Assembly (NCBI GenBank): GCA_963920575.1
Contig: OY986971.1
Span: forward strand, 9,054,779-9,118,778
Reading direction: 5' to 3'
DNA length: 64,000 nt
From: Narthecium ossifragum
Lineage: Eukaryota > Streptophyta > Magnoliopsida > Dioscoreales > Nartheciaceae
Part shown: one piece after another, positions 33,701-46,885 of the stretch
Layout: each line of letters opens with the position of its first letter
Numbering within the stretch: position 1 is the first letter of the stretch
Notes under the pieces: generated by a model
Databases searched by the model: none
What the model saw: the letters and a program-made list of their open reading frames with translations, nothing else
Told to the model about the DNA's origin: nothing
Position numbers and translations under genes: made by a program

Positions 33701-36700
33701 TACAATGATCACAGTTAGAAAGAGCAAACTGCGAAGGAGCACATATTTACCGCAAAGCCAGCAAAAACCAGACCAGCCTCAACCAACTCTCGGTCCAAGC
33801 TCCTTGCCTCACTAACCTGTATGACATACAAAACCAATGTTCAACAACACCATACATCAAGAGCTCCTCAAAGAAGTAATCTTAAGAGGCTTTAAACAAA
33901 ATTCTTTTCCACAAGCATTGGGTTCACTCCCAATATCTCTATCTCCAGTGAAGTCAATATTTTGGTTACATCCACGCCAAAGACAGCCTTGAAAATGACA
34001 GGCTATAATTATTCTTTACAGAAAAAAAAGGAAAAATTTCACCAAAACTTATAAAGGGAGAGGTAAAGAGCAAAGACCAATTTCATTTTACTTTACGAAA
34101 AGAACCTAGAAATATCCCTCCAATACTAATGGAGAAATTTCATTTTACTCTGTGCGTGCGTGTGTTGAAGAGTAATTGCATGCATTATTAGCTCTGCTAA
34201 TTGCACCTTTCCAGAAATCAAGTGTGTATTATATTTATCAAGAAACCCATCCCTACAAAGCATGCTAATTACATTTGATCCATGAAATCATATGATCACC
34301 TGTTTCATGGTTTTTTCATTGCTTCTTAACCTGTTTCATGTTTTTGAGCTGAACCATCGTTATTTGGCCTAACTCAAGGCAATCCAAACCGCCTGTTTTG
34401 GTCGAATATCATCAACAACTTGCCACTGCAAGTGCCATGCTACAGCAATTCTTGAACACCACAAAAAAATTTGATGCGAGGTTCTGGTCAAGAAAGCAAC
34501 ATAAAGTTTGTACAAGCATTGCACATCTCTTGTGATCTCCTTGCTAGCACAAACTTGCATGCCTAATTAGCATGCTAATTGCATATGAACCCGGAAAATA
34601 AGTATGCGTATTAAGTTATCAAGTAATTGCATGCCTAATTAGGTCGCTAATTCAATACTTCCAGTCCAGAAAATAAGCATGCACATTCATTTATTAACCA
34701 CGTTCATGACTAATGTGCATGCAGTTGCATATTTCGACTTTGAATTTGTCAACTAATGAGCATGCTAATTGCGCATTAAATTTATCAACTAAATCTATGC
34801 TGAAATCATACGATCCTATGCTGCATTGTTATTTCAACAACATCTTTAACTCTTCCACAGTCTTTCGCCATTTCTTGACCTATTTCATGGCTATTTGGCA
34901 TGCTTCCATACCATTCACCCGGACAGCCATGCCGAGTATCAAAAAGACCTTGATTAGATGACCTGTGCCATGGCACACTCATCCTTGAATGCCACTAAAA
35001 TATGAAGAGAGCTTCTGAAGAGCAAAGTTGTATACAACTTGTACATAAACTTCATGTCAGTCAAGGATTCTCTTGCTGGCACATGTTTCGGAGGCATTTG
35101 CCTGGCATGTACAGCCAAGGAATGGACCACGCTGACACTCGATACGGTAGATTGTGCCAAAGGCAAGGAAAGGTCGACCAATGAGAAGACTGGATCAAAA
35201 AAAGAAATCCTGGAGTTGTTTGCCAAAGACGATTAGACTTTCGGCTCACAAGGTAAACTGTCCATCTCCTAATTACTTATTTTCTCTTATTGTGGTAAAA
35301 ATTCTTCGTCTTGGGTGTACCAAGGCACATATCCTACTGCCGTGCAGAAAATTTATCGAAACACAAATGCAATATGAACATATTTCCTTATATCAGCTAC
35401 AAAATCTCTAGGTCTTTAATTTTTGAAATGCAAATAAACATATTCATCGGAAATATAGAAAACATGTTGAAAGGATAGCTAGAGCAAATAAATCTAAATA
35501 AAGCTTACAGCCATTTCAGGAAGTGGCTTGTATGCAAGGGTCAACACACGAGATCCTTGACGGGTGTATTTTTTGTATGTCTCCGTATAAGTAGCAGGTA
35601 TGTCAATCAGCCTTTCTTGAATGGTTTCTGGTGCTCCCTGCCAATTGGAAACAAGCTCACGTGTTGAGGAACAAGTTAAATAGAACTCCGTCAAAAGAGA
35701 ATGTAATGTGTTATATCCAAATAAGGAGACTAGGGAACAATGTGCGGTTGTTCAACAAATAAATGAATGGGGAAGGATTTCAACTAGAGATCTCTGTAAA
35801 TAAATAGCAATGCCATCAAAATTAGAGATCTCATAAACATGATCTCCAGTGATCGCAAGTATTTTGTGAAATCAATCTAATATCTGTTTGCAAAATAGGA
35901 CAACAATGATAGTAAATAATCACCTGGAGACAATACAACAAAGAGCTGGTCAAATGAGATATTTCAGAGAACATTGCCAAACAAGAAACTTCCACAATAA
36001 CCTTTTTTATCGGCAATTTTCTACTAAGACTAAAAGCACACCAACTAATGGAAAAAGAGCTGTGTGGAAGATTTCATAGTTTTCCAACATCACTGACCTT
36101 CACAAAAGAAAAGAATCGCTCCTGAATACGAACAACAACAGCCATTCTTTTCAAGTGAGACGCAAAATGATGTCTTTGTACTATCTGGACAGCATGGCCA
36201 CCTGGCCTGAAGCTCAAAAGCAGCCAAATTGATCAGAATCAAGAGATGGGCCCAATAAAGTTCAGAGAATGAACATGAAGTTTAAAATGCATGTCCACAT
36301 TTTCAGTGTTCTAAAGAAATGTTTAAGATTATATGGACATGACAGTGTTTCTTGAACATTCCAACCACACAAGTCAAATAACCCAAGAACATGAGTCACA
36401 AAAACAGAAATAATAAACATATAACATGAGTATGAACATACATCTATCTAGAATCAAAAACCTTGATATCCATCCAAAGAAGAGAAATTAACAACTATGA
36501 CCATTAACAAATTATAACAACTTCTCAGAGTTGGCTTTAAATAAGTTCTAACTATATGTTCCTTTCTAATTCGATTGGAAGACGGAGGATAGATGCACAT
36601 TGACCGGTAGCACTACTGATCTTCAGCACATGAGGCAAATTTTGTATTTTAAAATGGGCCAGGTGGCACGAGAGGAGCCTGAGGCACAGGTGATGACAAA

Positions 36701-39700
36701 AGAAGTGAAGAAATCAAAAGTTTACCAGGTCAAAATGGATCAGTATAGGAAATGGAACAGCCTAAAGTTTTCTCAAAACATTTAAACAAATCTAATATAA
36801 GCTCAGTCTACTCATACCAATTAACAAGGCAGTCCGAACTATCCTAGCAAAAGATAACTTGAAAATTGTCCTCTGAGTCCCACGTACAAAGTGAAAATTA
36901 ATTGGCATTTGATGAGGAGTGTAACTAACTAATCATATTTAATAGGATGTAAAAATAATTAAAATTCAAACATAGACAAATCTCAAATTAGTTCTCATAC
37001 ATAAAGAATTACTTTTTTGGCATAGCCTTTTCATCAGAGGTGTATGTCCAGTCTATGCCTTTAAGTGCGGCCTTTTCGAGAGGGTCCCCAACCTACAGCC
37101 AAAAACAATTTATCACATACTAAAAAGAATGACCATGGGTATCTTTTCATGTTTGCTAAGAATGCAACGGTTTTCATCAAAAAAAGATGATACTTATGCT
37201 AATCATACCAATTTGTTATCAACAAAAACCAGAGCATGACATGAAGCCAGCACTTCACAAGTACGGACAGGAAGATTAGTTGCATCTGATTCTAAATTTG
37301 CATCATTAGAAAGGTCAACACCCCGAAATTCCTGAAATTATAACAAATCTTTTATAAGTTGAATTTCCTCAAACAAAGCGGCGATCCAATATATCTATTG
37401 CTGCCTTACCATGTCATCTGACGTAAGTGTTCCGGTTTTATCAAAGCAACATATATCAACCTGCAAAAAAGAAATCACTACCATGTCAGGTGAAAATAGA
37501 GGATTTAGAAGATGATAAAGAATGCTACGGGGAATATATGTTAATTCACTTACTTTCCCAGCAAATGGTATTCTAAAAGGCTCAGTGCAGAATATACCAC
37601 AACGAGCTAAAGCAATCAGAGATGTATTAACAGCTATGGAAAGCTCCATTGGTAGTTCAGGGGGGATCACCGAAGTGATAATCAATGAACAACTTATGAA
37701 AAGCTTGTATTTACTCCTCGTTGGGTCCTCTAATCCCTACAGAAAACATAATTTTTCAAAATGAAGTCAGCAACAAGAATGTTAATTATGCTGAAAGTTC
37801 AAAACCATATAGAAAATCTGGTAAAAACAAAAACAAAACATGCAGTCATACCTTCTTAAGCACATAGCCAGCTGCGATGATAGCAAAGAAAACCAAAAAG
37901 AGAATGAAAAACCCACTTTCCTTGCTATTTGCAGTGACCTGGGATAACAAATATGCTCAAGATTAGCCGCGCATATATTAATGTACATTAATTCTCTACT
38001 CGGCATCCAAAAGGTAGCATCGAAAATAAGGAGACAAACCCTCTCTGTGGAAAATAAGATCGTTCGCATTAATTTGCCTTGACTTGTCTGAAATCCAGTT
38101 CTTAGAACAACAGCCACACAACCACCATCTGGCGTCCTCAAATGAAATGACTATATCGAAAGAGTATAACAAGTTAATGCAATGAAACCATAAGAAAGCA
38201 ACAAGATTATGAGAATTACCCTATCCGGAGTGTGCTGCAATATCTTCGTCCCACCAAACAGGATGTGACTTTTGTCTCGCTTAGCAGACAACTGCTCCTC
38301 CATAACCCTACCCGCGATGTGACTCTGATAAAACAGACTAATAATTCATAAAAGATAGTCCTCGCCAATGTGCAGCACATAGAACCCAACCAAATTGACA
38401 CAGTAAATTGCAACAAAATCATCCTCAACATCCATATATGACATGTCAATCCACTATCTCCTATGAGTACAAAAAGAAATCATGTGAATGAAACACTATT
38501 CAGATTGTGACCCTACCGTTAGTACTAAAAATGACCTCAAGTTATATGATGAACCAGCATTTCTCAAATTGAGTGAGAAATGTAACACAAAGCAGCACCT
38601 TCATGTTGTGAATTTACACTTTGGGTGTAATTTGTCTTCCTTATAACAATCCATTAATCAAAATTGATTCTTTCTTATTCACAGGCATGGTATCAATCAT
38701 GAAACTACTACCTGGCTTCTCTTAATATCATAAGGGATTGACCTTGGCGAATGCATAAGTCCCCTTATCTGAAAAGATTTAAAGCAATAATGATCGGATA
38801 TGATTCCGGGAGATATTTGTCCAAACTCATAACTACAGGGTAACGTTATAAATTCTTTGTGGTCCATAGATGTAATAATCTGCTTATCGCATTGTGAGTT
38901 CTTTGTTTCATGCTTTCAATCTAGCATAAGGCAAACACATATTTTCATCACACCCCGCGAGTGTAACAGGCCGATATACTATCTAACTTTTAATTCTTTG
39001 TTTCATGCAACGTATAGCAACAAGTATATTCTTCGTTTCCAAAAGAGAGGACTGATTTGGGCACTCAGAAAAATGTTCTTAGCCAAATTGTGAAGGCTGC
39101 CAAAGAGTAGGGTACATTGCTACATACGTGTCATCCATGTTACTTCTTACAGTTAAAAATTCACTCACAAGCAACTCTCTAAAGCTCAGAGAGCGTAAAT
39201 GCAGCTCAGTAACAACACGCTAACTGAATTGGTGCTTGAACTATCAAGTAAAAGAAAACAAAAGACATGGTAGCTGGAATATGCAGCACTACAGTGGATA
39301 CAATCAGATGTAGCAAATGGGGGGTATTCATCCTAAATCAGGGTCTTAGTCCAAAATATACACACAAATAATGTAACATAAGAAAAAATGCGAGAGAAAT
39401 GAAATAATCTTTTGGAAGATAGATAGCAAAAATGCATCAAAGTTCTAAGACCATTGCCTAAGGTGACCAGCACCACACCAGAGAAGGGGCTTGTGAGCAC
39501 ACTTTGTCTTCTAACATAAGAAAAGATGCAAGAGCAATGAAATAAGCTTTTGGAAGATAGATAACGAAAATGCATCAAAGCTCTGAGACCATTGCCTAAG
39601 GTGACCGGCACCACAGCAGAGAAGGGGATCATGAGCACGTTGTCTTCTATTTGTAACTCCTAGTCAAGGACAATTCGAGGAGATATCACTCAAAGAAGCT

Positions 39701-42700
39701 GTGCACTTCAATTCTTGGTACTAGAAATTAATATGCAACCTCACATTCTGTCAGACAACAAAACAAGCACTTTGCTGGAGAATTGGAACCAAATCATAAA
39801 CCATTAAGTCTCCATAGTAGGAATGCACTAGGATAACATGCTTCATCCATCTCAAACTAGAAGGATAAGCCTAAAAGCAAAAGAGATACGACTTATTGGA
39901 CACAAGAAACATGGTTGGGTTCATGTATTCATATGAATTAAGAACAGTAGATTCGTCACTTTCTCTCAAAAGAGGGACAGTTTACTTGCATCTGGTTCAG
40001 AACGGCTCTATTAGAACTGCATATTCTAACAACTGACAGGCAAATGCATAGTGCAAGACAAAAGTTATCCTTCTGCCAAATGCACCTTCAACATAAAGCA
40101 AAAAAACAATCTTCTAATAGTAGGCAAGAAAAGCCTCCCCATGGATAAAATTTGTCCTCTATGGCTCCAATTTAACTAGTCAAGATGATTTTCAAGCCAA
40201 TATCCACTTTATTGTTAATGTCCAAGGATTACCATGCCAGTGGCACGTGTTGTGCTGGTCTGCAGTTACCCGTGCAAAGTCGGCACAACACGTGCCGACG
40301 CTGGCACGGACTTCATGCTGGCAAGAAGCTCTTCCGAACTAATACATGTATTGGCTCAGGTGCTTGTGTCCATACGAGTAAGAGGCCGGTAAATTACTAG
40401 CACAATACATATCAGTCTGTGCTAGTAAGTGCCAACCAGCATGGTAATTCATGATCATGATTCATGACAATTCAGATACAATCAATTAAATATAAATTTG
40501 CAGCTTGTCATCGACTATTACACGAAGAAGAATATGCAAACAGTAAAGGACGGGTTGTCATTGACTATTACAAGAAGAAGAAGAATAGGCAAACAGTACA
40601 GGACCACTGGATGACCAAAAAATCCAGCAAAATCTAGTTGCCAATGCTTCACAAAGATTCATTTCAAGGTACTGGTTACTGTGAATATGTTTCCCATGCA
40701 AGAAACTAAGCTACTAAAGGCCAGCTCGAATATAAAAGCCTTGTTCCTTCATATTGGTAGGAAAGGACAACATACATGTCCTCATTAACATCTGGGCTAC
40801 TTGTTATCTGCTTATTAACATTATCGACATACATGTCCTCATTAGAGTCTGCGCTACTAGTTAGCTGCTTATTAACATTATCGATAATCATTTTAGCAAT
40901 CCTCTCATGCATCCGCATGTTAAGGTAATCTGCAGGTCCTTTAATAGATATTCCTTTATGTACCATAAAGCATGCGGATCCATCAATATTAATTTACATT
41001 GTAATTACCTATTGGAAAAGTTATCATGTTTATCTACTTAAAAAAAAATTCTCACATGACTGAAGGAAATAGAATCTCTGCTTTCTGAGCATGCAAAAGT
41101 ATTAAGTCAAACAAAAACACAAGTATCAGCGAACATTGTCGATGTTATGTGATGCAAGAAGATGAAGAATGCAAGAGGGTAAATATTCATCATTTGCTGG
41201 GGCTCCATGTTCTAGTGGGCGTGCCTAGTTAGCATGCCTAGGTAAATCATGGTGCATATATGTAGCTGACGTAATAGAAAAGAGAACCACCTTCCACTGG
41301 GGAGTAGACTCGCCTGTGAGGATGGCTTCATTCACGATTGCACTTCCTGCTAGTAGCACCATGTCTGCGGGTACAGACTTCTCCTCCCCATTCTGACCGG
41401 AGGAGCGCCCGATGGAGACAACATCCCCAGGAAGAAGGTCTGTACCAGGGAATTTCACCCACCTAAACCAGAAATTTCTGTAATTAGCTTGAGAGTCCTC
41501 ATAGACTAATAGATAAGCCAATATTAGAATCATACGTACTTCCCACCACGATAAACCATCAGTGTTTGATCATCAACTCTTACACGCCTAAGCTCAGTTA
41601 GGGTTTTCAACCTACTCTTCGCCATTGTAGACTCAAAAAGAAAGAGCATACCAAGTGTGAATAAACTGTAATACCAGTACTCATCCAAACACCAGAGGCC
41701 CACACAAAAGACCTAGAAAATGAAAGTAACATTTCAGAACTAAGCACAAGTTACGACATTTATGAGGCTCTAAAATAGTGAAACTTGAACGAAGTATAAC
41801 ATGACCGACCTGGAACACAAAGAAAGGTTCCATGCAGTGCTCCTTCATCAACTTCTTGAAAGTGGGTTGTGGATAATCAAATCTGCATATAAAAGCAAGA
41901 CAAATTACAATGTTTAAAGAATTAATCAGCCAAACATACAAAGTTATTCACAACCCCGCTTATTCATAAATTTAATTACAGTAAACCTAGAATATATGTG
42001 TTCCTCAAAAACATTGGCAGGCCTAAGATCCACAAAACCCAAAATCCTTTCAGATTCACACGACAAAGAAGCAAGTGCATAAGAACATCAATGTCTGGAT
42101 TCTTACGAGTGTTGGCTTGTTTTGCTTTCATAGTGTAACTAATCACTGCAGCTCATATAGATAAAACGTTGCCAACCAGACCATTCAAATATTGAATGGT
42201 GGAAACAAGTCTGTCTCACTGCCTTAATGTACTTTCAAACTTCAAGATGCTTTATTGTTTCATGTAGTAATTATCATAATCACTGGCCACATTCTAGAAG
42301 ATCATCATGAAATGCCATACTATATGCAATCTACTTCCAGTTGAAGAAATAAGCATCAAAATGACTCTAGGTACAAGATACAAACAAGAAAATCAGCAAC
42401 TAATGAGTATAAAAAAGATTAACAACCTATACTTTATGGAATAGGTTAATTTTACTCCTCCATTTCTTATTTACGAAGTTGGCAATCTCATGAGGGTCAG
42501 AGAAACTTACGCATTTCTCCCCCATTTATCGACAGCAGCGGTGACTTTAGCTTCTGATCCATGACCAGTACACTTGAGATAATATCCGAATGTTTCTTTT
42601 GTAGGATAAGGAAGCTTGCAAAATGTATCTGTCTCCTTTGAGAAAATAAAGCGCTGCTTTCTAAAATCAAAATATATTTCTTCAACACTCCCAGATGAAG

Positions 42701-45345
42701 ATGACGATGAGCCCGCGGCCTACACAAGTGCTACCTTTAATAGCATAATTGTCCAAAACCATGGCTTCAAAAATATTTAAACTTAAACAGCGCCACATGA
42801 TAGTTTTATAAAACAACATACTGCTGATCAAATTAAATATTCAACCCAGAAAATTCATATCTGAAAGCAACTGATATGATATACGAGATGAAGTCAGCCC
42901 GAATTCAATGAATGCAAAAAAAGTTCTGATGGATTACGATGGGGAAGATCAGATGAAAACATGAAACAAAATGGAAGGAGAGCATAGTGATGGTTGTGTT
43001 GCTTGGGGAGGCTTAATTAATGTGATTAAGCAGCAAGAAGATGACTTCTTGGAAACAACTTTAAAGAAAGCACCCATTAGTATGTCACTAACACGTCAAA
43101 ACTATTGAACGATCAAAATCCAGATGATCAGAATGACTTTTTAAGACTTTCCTACAAGTCTTAGTGTTTCTGACTAGCAGCTTCGAACATGACTAAGCAA
43201 CAAGCAAAAATAATGGCAACTACAAGCACCTATTTGAATTTGCCCACATAAATAGGATCAAAACCACCAAGCCGTAACTCCCTTCAGTCAGCTTCAGGAA
43301 TCGTTAGTTACAAAGTAATTTCCATTAGGGGCTGCCTCCAGAAGTAATGCTGGTATAAGTTGGACAACAAGGAGAGGAGAAGCCATGCATTCGGAAGAGG
43401 CTTCCTTGTGCATTTAGCAAAATTATTTTGAGAATTAGGAACAAATTTCAGAATATCAATACAGATGTCTGCTTCTTCTACTAAATCAAGAGGAAAACAA
43501 CGCAATGCTCTGCAAGTCTCATATTTTCCCACCCGGCAAGTATAAGTAGGCGTGACCAATACTATAATAATAGGTTTTCCAACAAATAATCCACCATGAT
43601 CATAAATGGCCGTGGCTCAATGATATGAGGCGGCTCAGTGACATGAGGCACTGCTTGCATGTGCTTAAAATTTGTTTCCCCATTACTCTTACAGCATCCT
43701 TGCAGAAAGAAATTAGATCAATCATCCCATAGACAAAAAGCTTAGACTCTTATCTTGGATCTGGTTTGCCCTATTTTTATAAGGAATAGGCTCATTCGGG
43801 AAACGAGAAAAAAAAAACAGAGAGAGAACTTGCGCTACTACCACAAAAAACATTCCCAGCGTATATGAAAGAATATGGCAAAACAATAATCCTATTACAT
43901 GCACTTTGCTAAGCATGAAAACGGGGCCCATCAGCTAATGGAGGACACAAAGCACCGGTCAGTAGAAAGCGTGTCAATAACCACCTAAACAACCATTAAA
44001 TTGAGAGTGAAAACAACAAGAATTATGATGGGCCCCGTGAAAACCACGAAAATCAAAAGAACGCATTTCGTTAATCAGATAAGCTAAGTTATAATTCATC
44101 CGGACAATACAAAAAAATAACTACAACAACCCAAAGAACGAAAAACATTGATTGATATTACTAAGAATAACAAACTTACATGTTTTCGACAATAAAGAGG
44201 CACGACCTCCTTTGAACCAGAAAATTTAGACGGAGTTATTTTGCTTGCAGTCGCATCATGAATATCTTGGACCTGATAAATTCAAAAAAAAAAAATTAAA
44301 AGTAAGAGGAAAATAATATACTTTCAGAGAAATAACATAATTTTACTTGCTCTTGGCGTGATTATCGCCTAAGGGCTTTTTGGTTGCATTGAAACTAATA
44401 AAAAGTTCAAGTAAACAGATTCACTTTCCCTGCAGTCTAATAAGACTGTGATCCATATCGAATGTGCCAAAAAATATATAGAAAAGGTAAATAAGCAGAG
44501 GATTCTATATTTCTTGTTTTAAAAGATGATGGAGATGTGATGTTTTATAATTTGGAATTCACCGCCAACTTCTCTCAGAAAGTCTACTTTTCCACACAGT
44601 TTCCTTGCAAACAAAAGGGAGCCCATCTGCCTTTATAAAATTCAAGTTTCCAAAATTCTAAACTTTACGATCAACCGAAAGTATAGAAGATTTAACATGA
44701 GCTGGAAACTGGGTAGAAGATCCCGCTCTCGTGCAAGCAAATTGACCCATAGTCATGGCCAGCAAAGTATGATCCCGAGCTCCTAATTGAGTACAAAGAA
44801 GATGACTTTTACATATTTAGAAGGTGAAATGTTATATGCCTTTTTCCAAAGGCACATAAAAAAGCACTATTTCCTGACAAAGCATAATAATCTACATTAC
44901 AATGAAACAACGTTACAGTAAGCAGGGACTAAATGGCATTAAACAATCAATTTCGAAGGCAAATCCAAAAACAAAAAGGCCAAGTACTGAAAAATACGAA
45001 TCAAACAACCTGTACTAATTATCTGTTTCCTGATATTTGTATTATGCACAAAGACTAAAGAAAGTCCTTCATCACAAACCAAAGCAAGCCACCTACCTTA
45101 TTGAACTGCACGAAGCATCTGAAATCCACAGACCAAGCTGTAAAAAGCAGCGCGAGAATATGCACGACCGCAATCCCTCCAAGCACCACCGTCGCATCAG
45201 TGAAATCAATACTCGGAACCACAGAGAACAACCACACCGCGTACAAAATTGCAAACGGCCACACGTCTAGGCGCCAATACCACTGCCGCTCCTTGAGCAA
45301 GTCGACCCACTCCACCACCTTCCCATCCACATGGTACCTCCACAT
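30779..45345 (-). CDS. MIA: P5A-type ATPase (MIA/PDR2 type)
   Basis: P5A P-type ATPases act in the endoplasmic reticulum; yeast Spf1 and human ATP13A1 remove misinserted membrane helices, and plant MIA/PDR2 affects pollen and phosphate responses. Exons (minus strand): 45345-45097, 44272-44180, 42719-42511, 41882-41810, 41712-41540, 41462-41291, 38324-38220, 38150-38040, 37938-37852, 37736-37554, 37460-37410, 37331-37209, 37092-37013, 36206-36098, 35637-35509, 33816-33751, 33608-33537, 33307-33156, 32918-32807, 32733-32616, 31846-30779. All introns are GT-AG. Key sites: LTGES about residues 314-318, the P5A helix motif PPELPMELS about 449, phosphorylated Asp in DKTGT about 492, MITGDQ, then GDGTND about 811. 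Expected length is about 1177 residues, as in the family. One oddity: exon 20 has 118 bp where 117 are needed. The extra T lies in TTT 32700-32702, shifts the frame after QQKE, and gives TGA at 32635-32637. Confidence 0.95.
32047..32268 (+). mobile_element. tRNA-derived SINE in intron 20
   Basis: It starts with a pol III A box (TGGTTCAGTGGC, 32059-32070) and a B box (GGTTTGAAGCC, 32103-32113) at tRNA-like spacing. A tRNA-unrelated body and a T/A-rich end (AAATTTTTTATAAAAAAAA) follow. It sits in the intron between exons 21 and 20 of the ATPase gene, antisense to it. No convincing target duplication was found. A functional tRNA is excluded because no cloverleaf can be closed. Confidence 0.7.
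34310..35100 (-). repeat. Imperfect direct duplication in intron 15
   Basis: 34330-34567 and 34858-35085 are diverged copies about 530 bp apart. Landmarks shared in order are ACCTRTTTCATG, TATTTGGC, GTGCCATG..AC, TTGAA(C/T)(A/G)CCAC, TTGTACA and CTTGCT(A/G)GCACA. Their minus strands are open and give related peptides ([14 protein letters not shown] and [13 protein letters not shown]). Between them GCATGCTAATTGCAT recurs several times. The source is unrecognised; I infer an old insertion that duplicated. Confidence 0.5.
39374..39649 (-). repeat. Tandem pair of 138-bp units in intron 6
   Basis: 39374-39512 and 39513-39649 are direct copies, each beginning TAACATAAGAAAARATGC and ending TTGTCTTCTA. 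The minus strand is open across both, giving a peptide repeated twice with [23 protein letters not shown] text. I know of no protein family for it; similar sequence is likely to be dispersed in the genome. Confidence 0.7.
40242..40296. repeat. Perfect 14-bp inverted repeat
   Basis: GGCACGTGTTGTGC (40242-40255) and GCACAACACGTGCC (40283-40296) can form a hairpin with a 27-base loop. Further GTGCC/GGCAC words surround it up to about 40440. It lies in intron 6 of the ATPase gene. Each arm contains a CACGTG core (G-box-like). It may be part of a small foldback element. Confidence 0.6.
40706..40966 (-). other. Unassigned open frame with 57-bp duplication
   Basis: An 86-codon open frame on the minus strand in intron 6 contains an exact-length tandem duplication, 40770-40826 and 40827-40883. 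In protein it reads [19 protein letters not shown] and then a near copy. The part before it reads [24 protein letters not shown] do not recognise the family. It could be a fragment carried in by a transposon or chance; it cannot be an ATPase exon, because exons 6 and 7 join in phase without it. Confidence 0.4.
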
Positions 45346-45780
45346 CTCTACTATAACCTCTTAAACCCTAAACTCACCCCCGAAATCCTTCCTTTAGAAG
45401 AGCCCCCTCCGTCCTCTGGGGAGTTGATCCTGCGGGTTGGATCGCCGGATTAGTTGCGGGAGGTGGAGGTGGCGGCGGCGGGTCTTGAAAGGGAGAAGAC
45501 GTCGGCCTTCGGAAGCTTGGCAGCAGCGTGGACGGCGACGAGGTTTTGGGGTGGAGGTAAAGACGAGGTCGAGGGCGAGGCTCGTGGAGGTAGGTGGCCA
45601 ACGGCGGTATTCCGGCGGGAAGGAGCTTGGAGAGGAGAACGGCGACGGAGGAGGAGTGGAAGAGAGAGGGATCTCGGGGCGGCGTTCCAGCGAGGTACGG
45701 CTATGGCGAGGAGAACGTAGGGCGATCTTGGCGGTTGAGAGATCGAATTAGTTTGAACTCGATCCAATTGGGCTTAAGCC
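45346..45780 (-). promoter_or_regulatory. Probable 5' UTR and promoter of the ATPase gene
   Basis: A GC-rich block (45420-45720) directly upstream of the first ATG on the minus strand, in otherwise AT-rich DNA, fits the 5' leader and core promoter of a housekeeping gene. It is open in several frames on both strands, including a 105-codon minus-strand frame (45767-45450). Composition explains these, so I do not call a gene. No TATA box was identified. Confidence 0.45.
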
Positions 45781-45889
45781 TGTATTTGTGATCTCTTTGA
45801 CTCTAATTTAACCAGATTCATGACTAGTCACGAATCTGATGGGGTTGTCCACAAATTTACTAGTCTCAAGAGGAATATATAAGATCTAG

Positions 45890-46195
45890 AGTGCTAATTT
45901 GTGTACATGCTGACGTGGCATGTGCATTACATATGTCTAAATTCATCGGTAGACCACTACCGATGAATTAGATTAATGAATCGGTAGTACACTACTGATT
46001 GAATTATTCATCTAGTTCATCGGTAGTGAGATACCGATGATCTCTATCAATCAATCGGTACCTCACTACCGGTACAATTCAATCGATAGGAAGCTACCAA
46101 TTCATTGATCTAATCAATCAGTAGATCACTGTCAATGAACTAATTGGACGAATCGGTAGTGAACTACCGTTTCAGTGGCATGTACACAAAACATT
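45890..46195. mobile_element. MITE-like element made of ATCGGTAG palindromes
   Basis: The outer ends TTGTGTACATGC (about 45898) and GCATGTACACAA (about 46188) are inverted. The inside is a series of short imperfect palindromes on ATCGGTAG/CTACCGAT. The first, 45941-45968, is exact with 12-bp arms (ATTCATCGGTAG) and a 4-base loop; related ones follow near 45975, 46018, 46053, 46081, 46116 and 46150. The element has no coding capacity. It lies within 600 bp upstream of the ATPase start codon. No clear target duplication was seen. Confidence 0.55.
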
Positions 46196-46885
46196 ATTCT
46201 AAGATGTAATATATAATTTAGCAACATAATGACATATAGTCGAACTATAGAGCCGAACATGAATGAACTTGACTTGCTCAAATTCAACTCATTTGTATTT
46301 TAAGCTCAGACTTTATACTCGTATTTGGCTCATTAGCTAAACGAATGAGTCATATTCAAATCAAATATCGAGACAAACTCGAATTATTCGTGAACCACGA
46401 GCTGAATTGGCACCCCCTAATCAGGACGTTCACCTATCAAATTATGGGTCCGTACTCAAGATTATCAATCATATTTTTGATGTAGGATCCGCATCCGAAT
46501 TCGTAAACTTATGGAATGTGAACCCAAAATCCATACAAAGTGTTTAAAACTTGGTCAGATTCAGGCAGGTGTGTCGAAAAAGGCCGACTAATCCTGTGCA
46601 ATTCTAGCTCGCTCGAACTGAAACTTGGTCCCCCCGGAGTGCTGGCCCTTCTGGATCGGATAGAACATGGTTTAGTACCGGACCCTTACTTTATTTTCTT
46701 GAATAATCTATTCGGTTCTGTTACTTTATTAGCTAAAATTCATCTTTTGTATCTGTAATTCCAAAGTTGTGACAAATTAGTACTGCACTTTTCTTTACTC
46801 GATTTATTACCCAACTTATCAAATCCGTCTGAGTACCGCAATATTCTTTTCGCCATGAATGAGTACCGCTATAGGGGTGTGCACG
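46196..46885. other. Gene-free stretch with hAT-like remnant
   Basis: 46240-46420 contains GAGCCGAACATGAATG, CTCGAATTATTCGTGAACC and GAGCTGAATTGGCACCCCC, resembling the right end of a second, decayed hAT family. The partner end was not found. The rest shows nothing I recognise. Confidence 0.3.

Noticed and set aside
45450..45767. Open frames upstream of the ATPase gene as separate genes
   Set aside because: They overlap each other on both strands in a GC-rich probable leader; no conserved motif.
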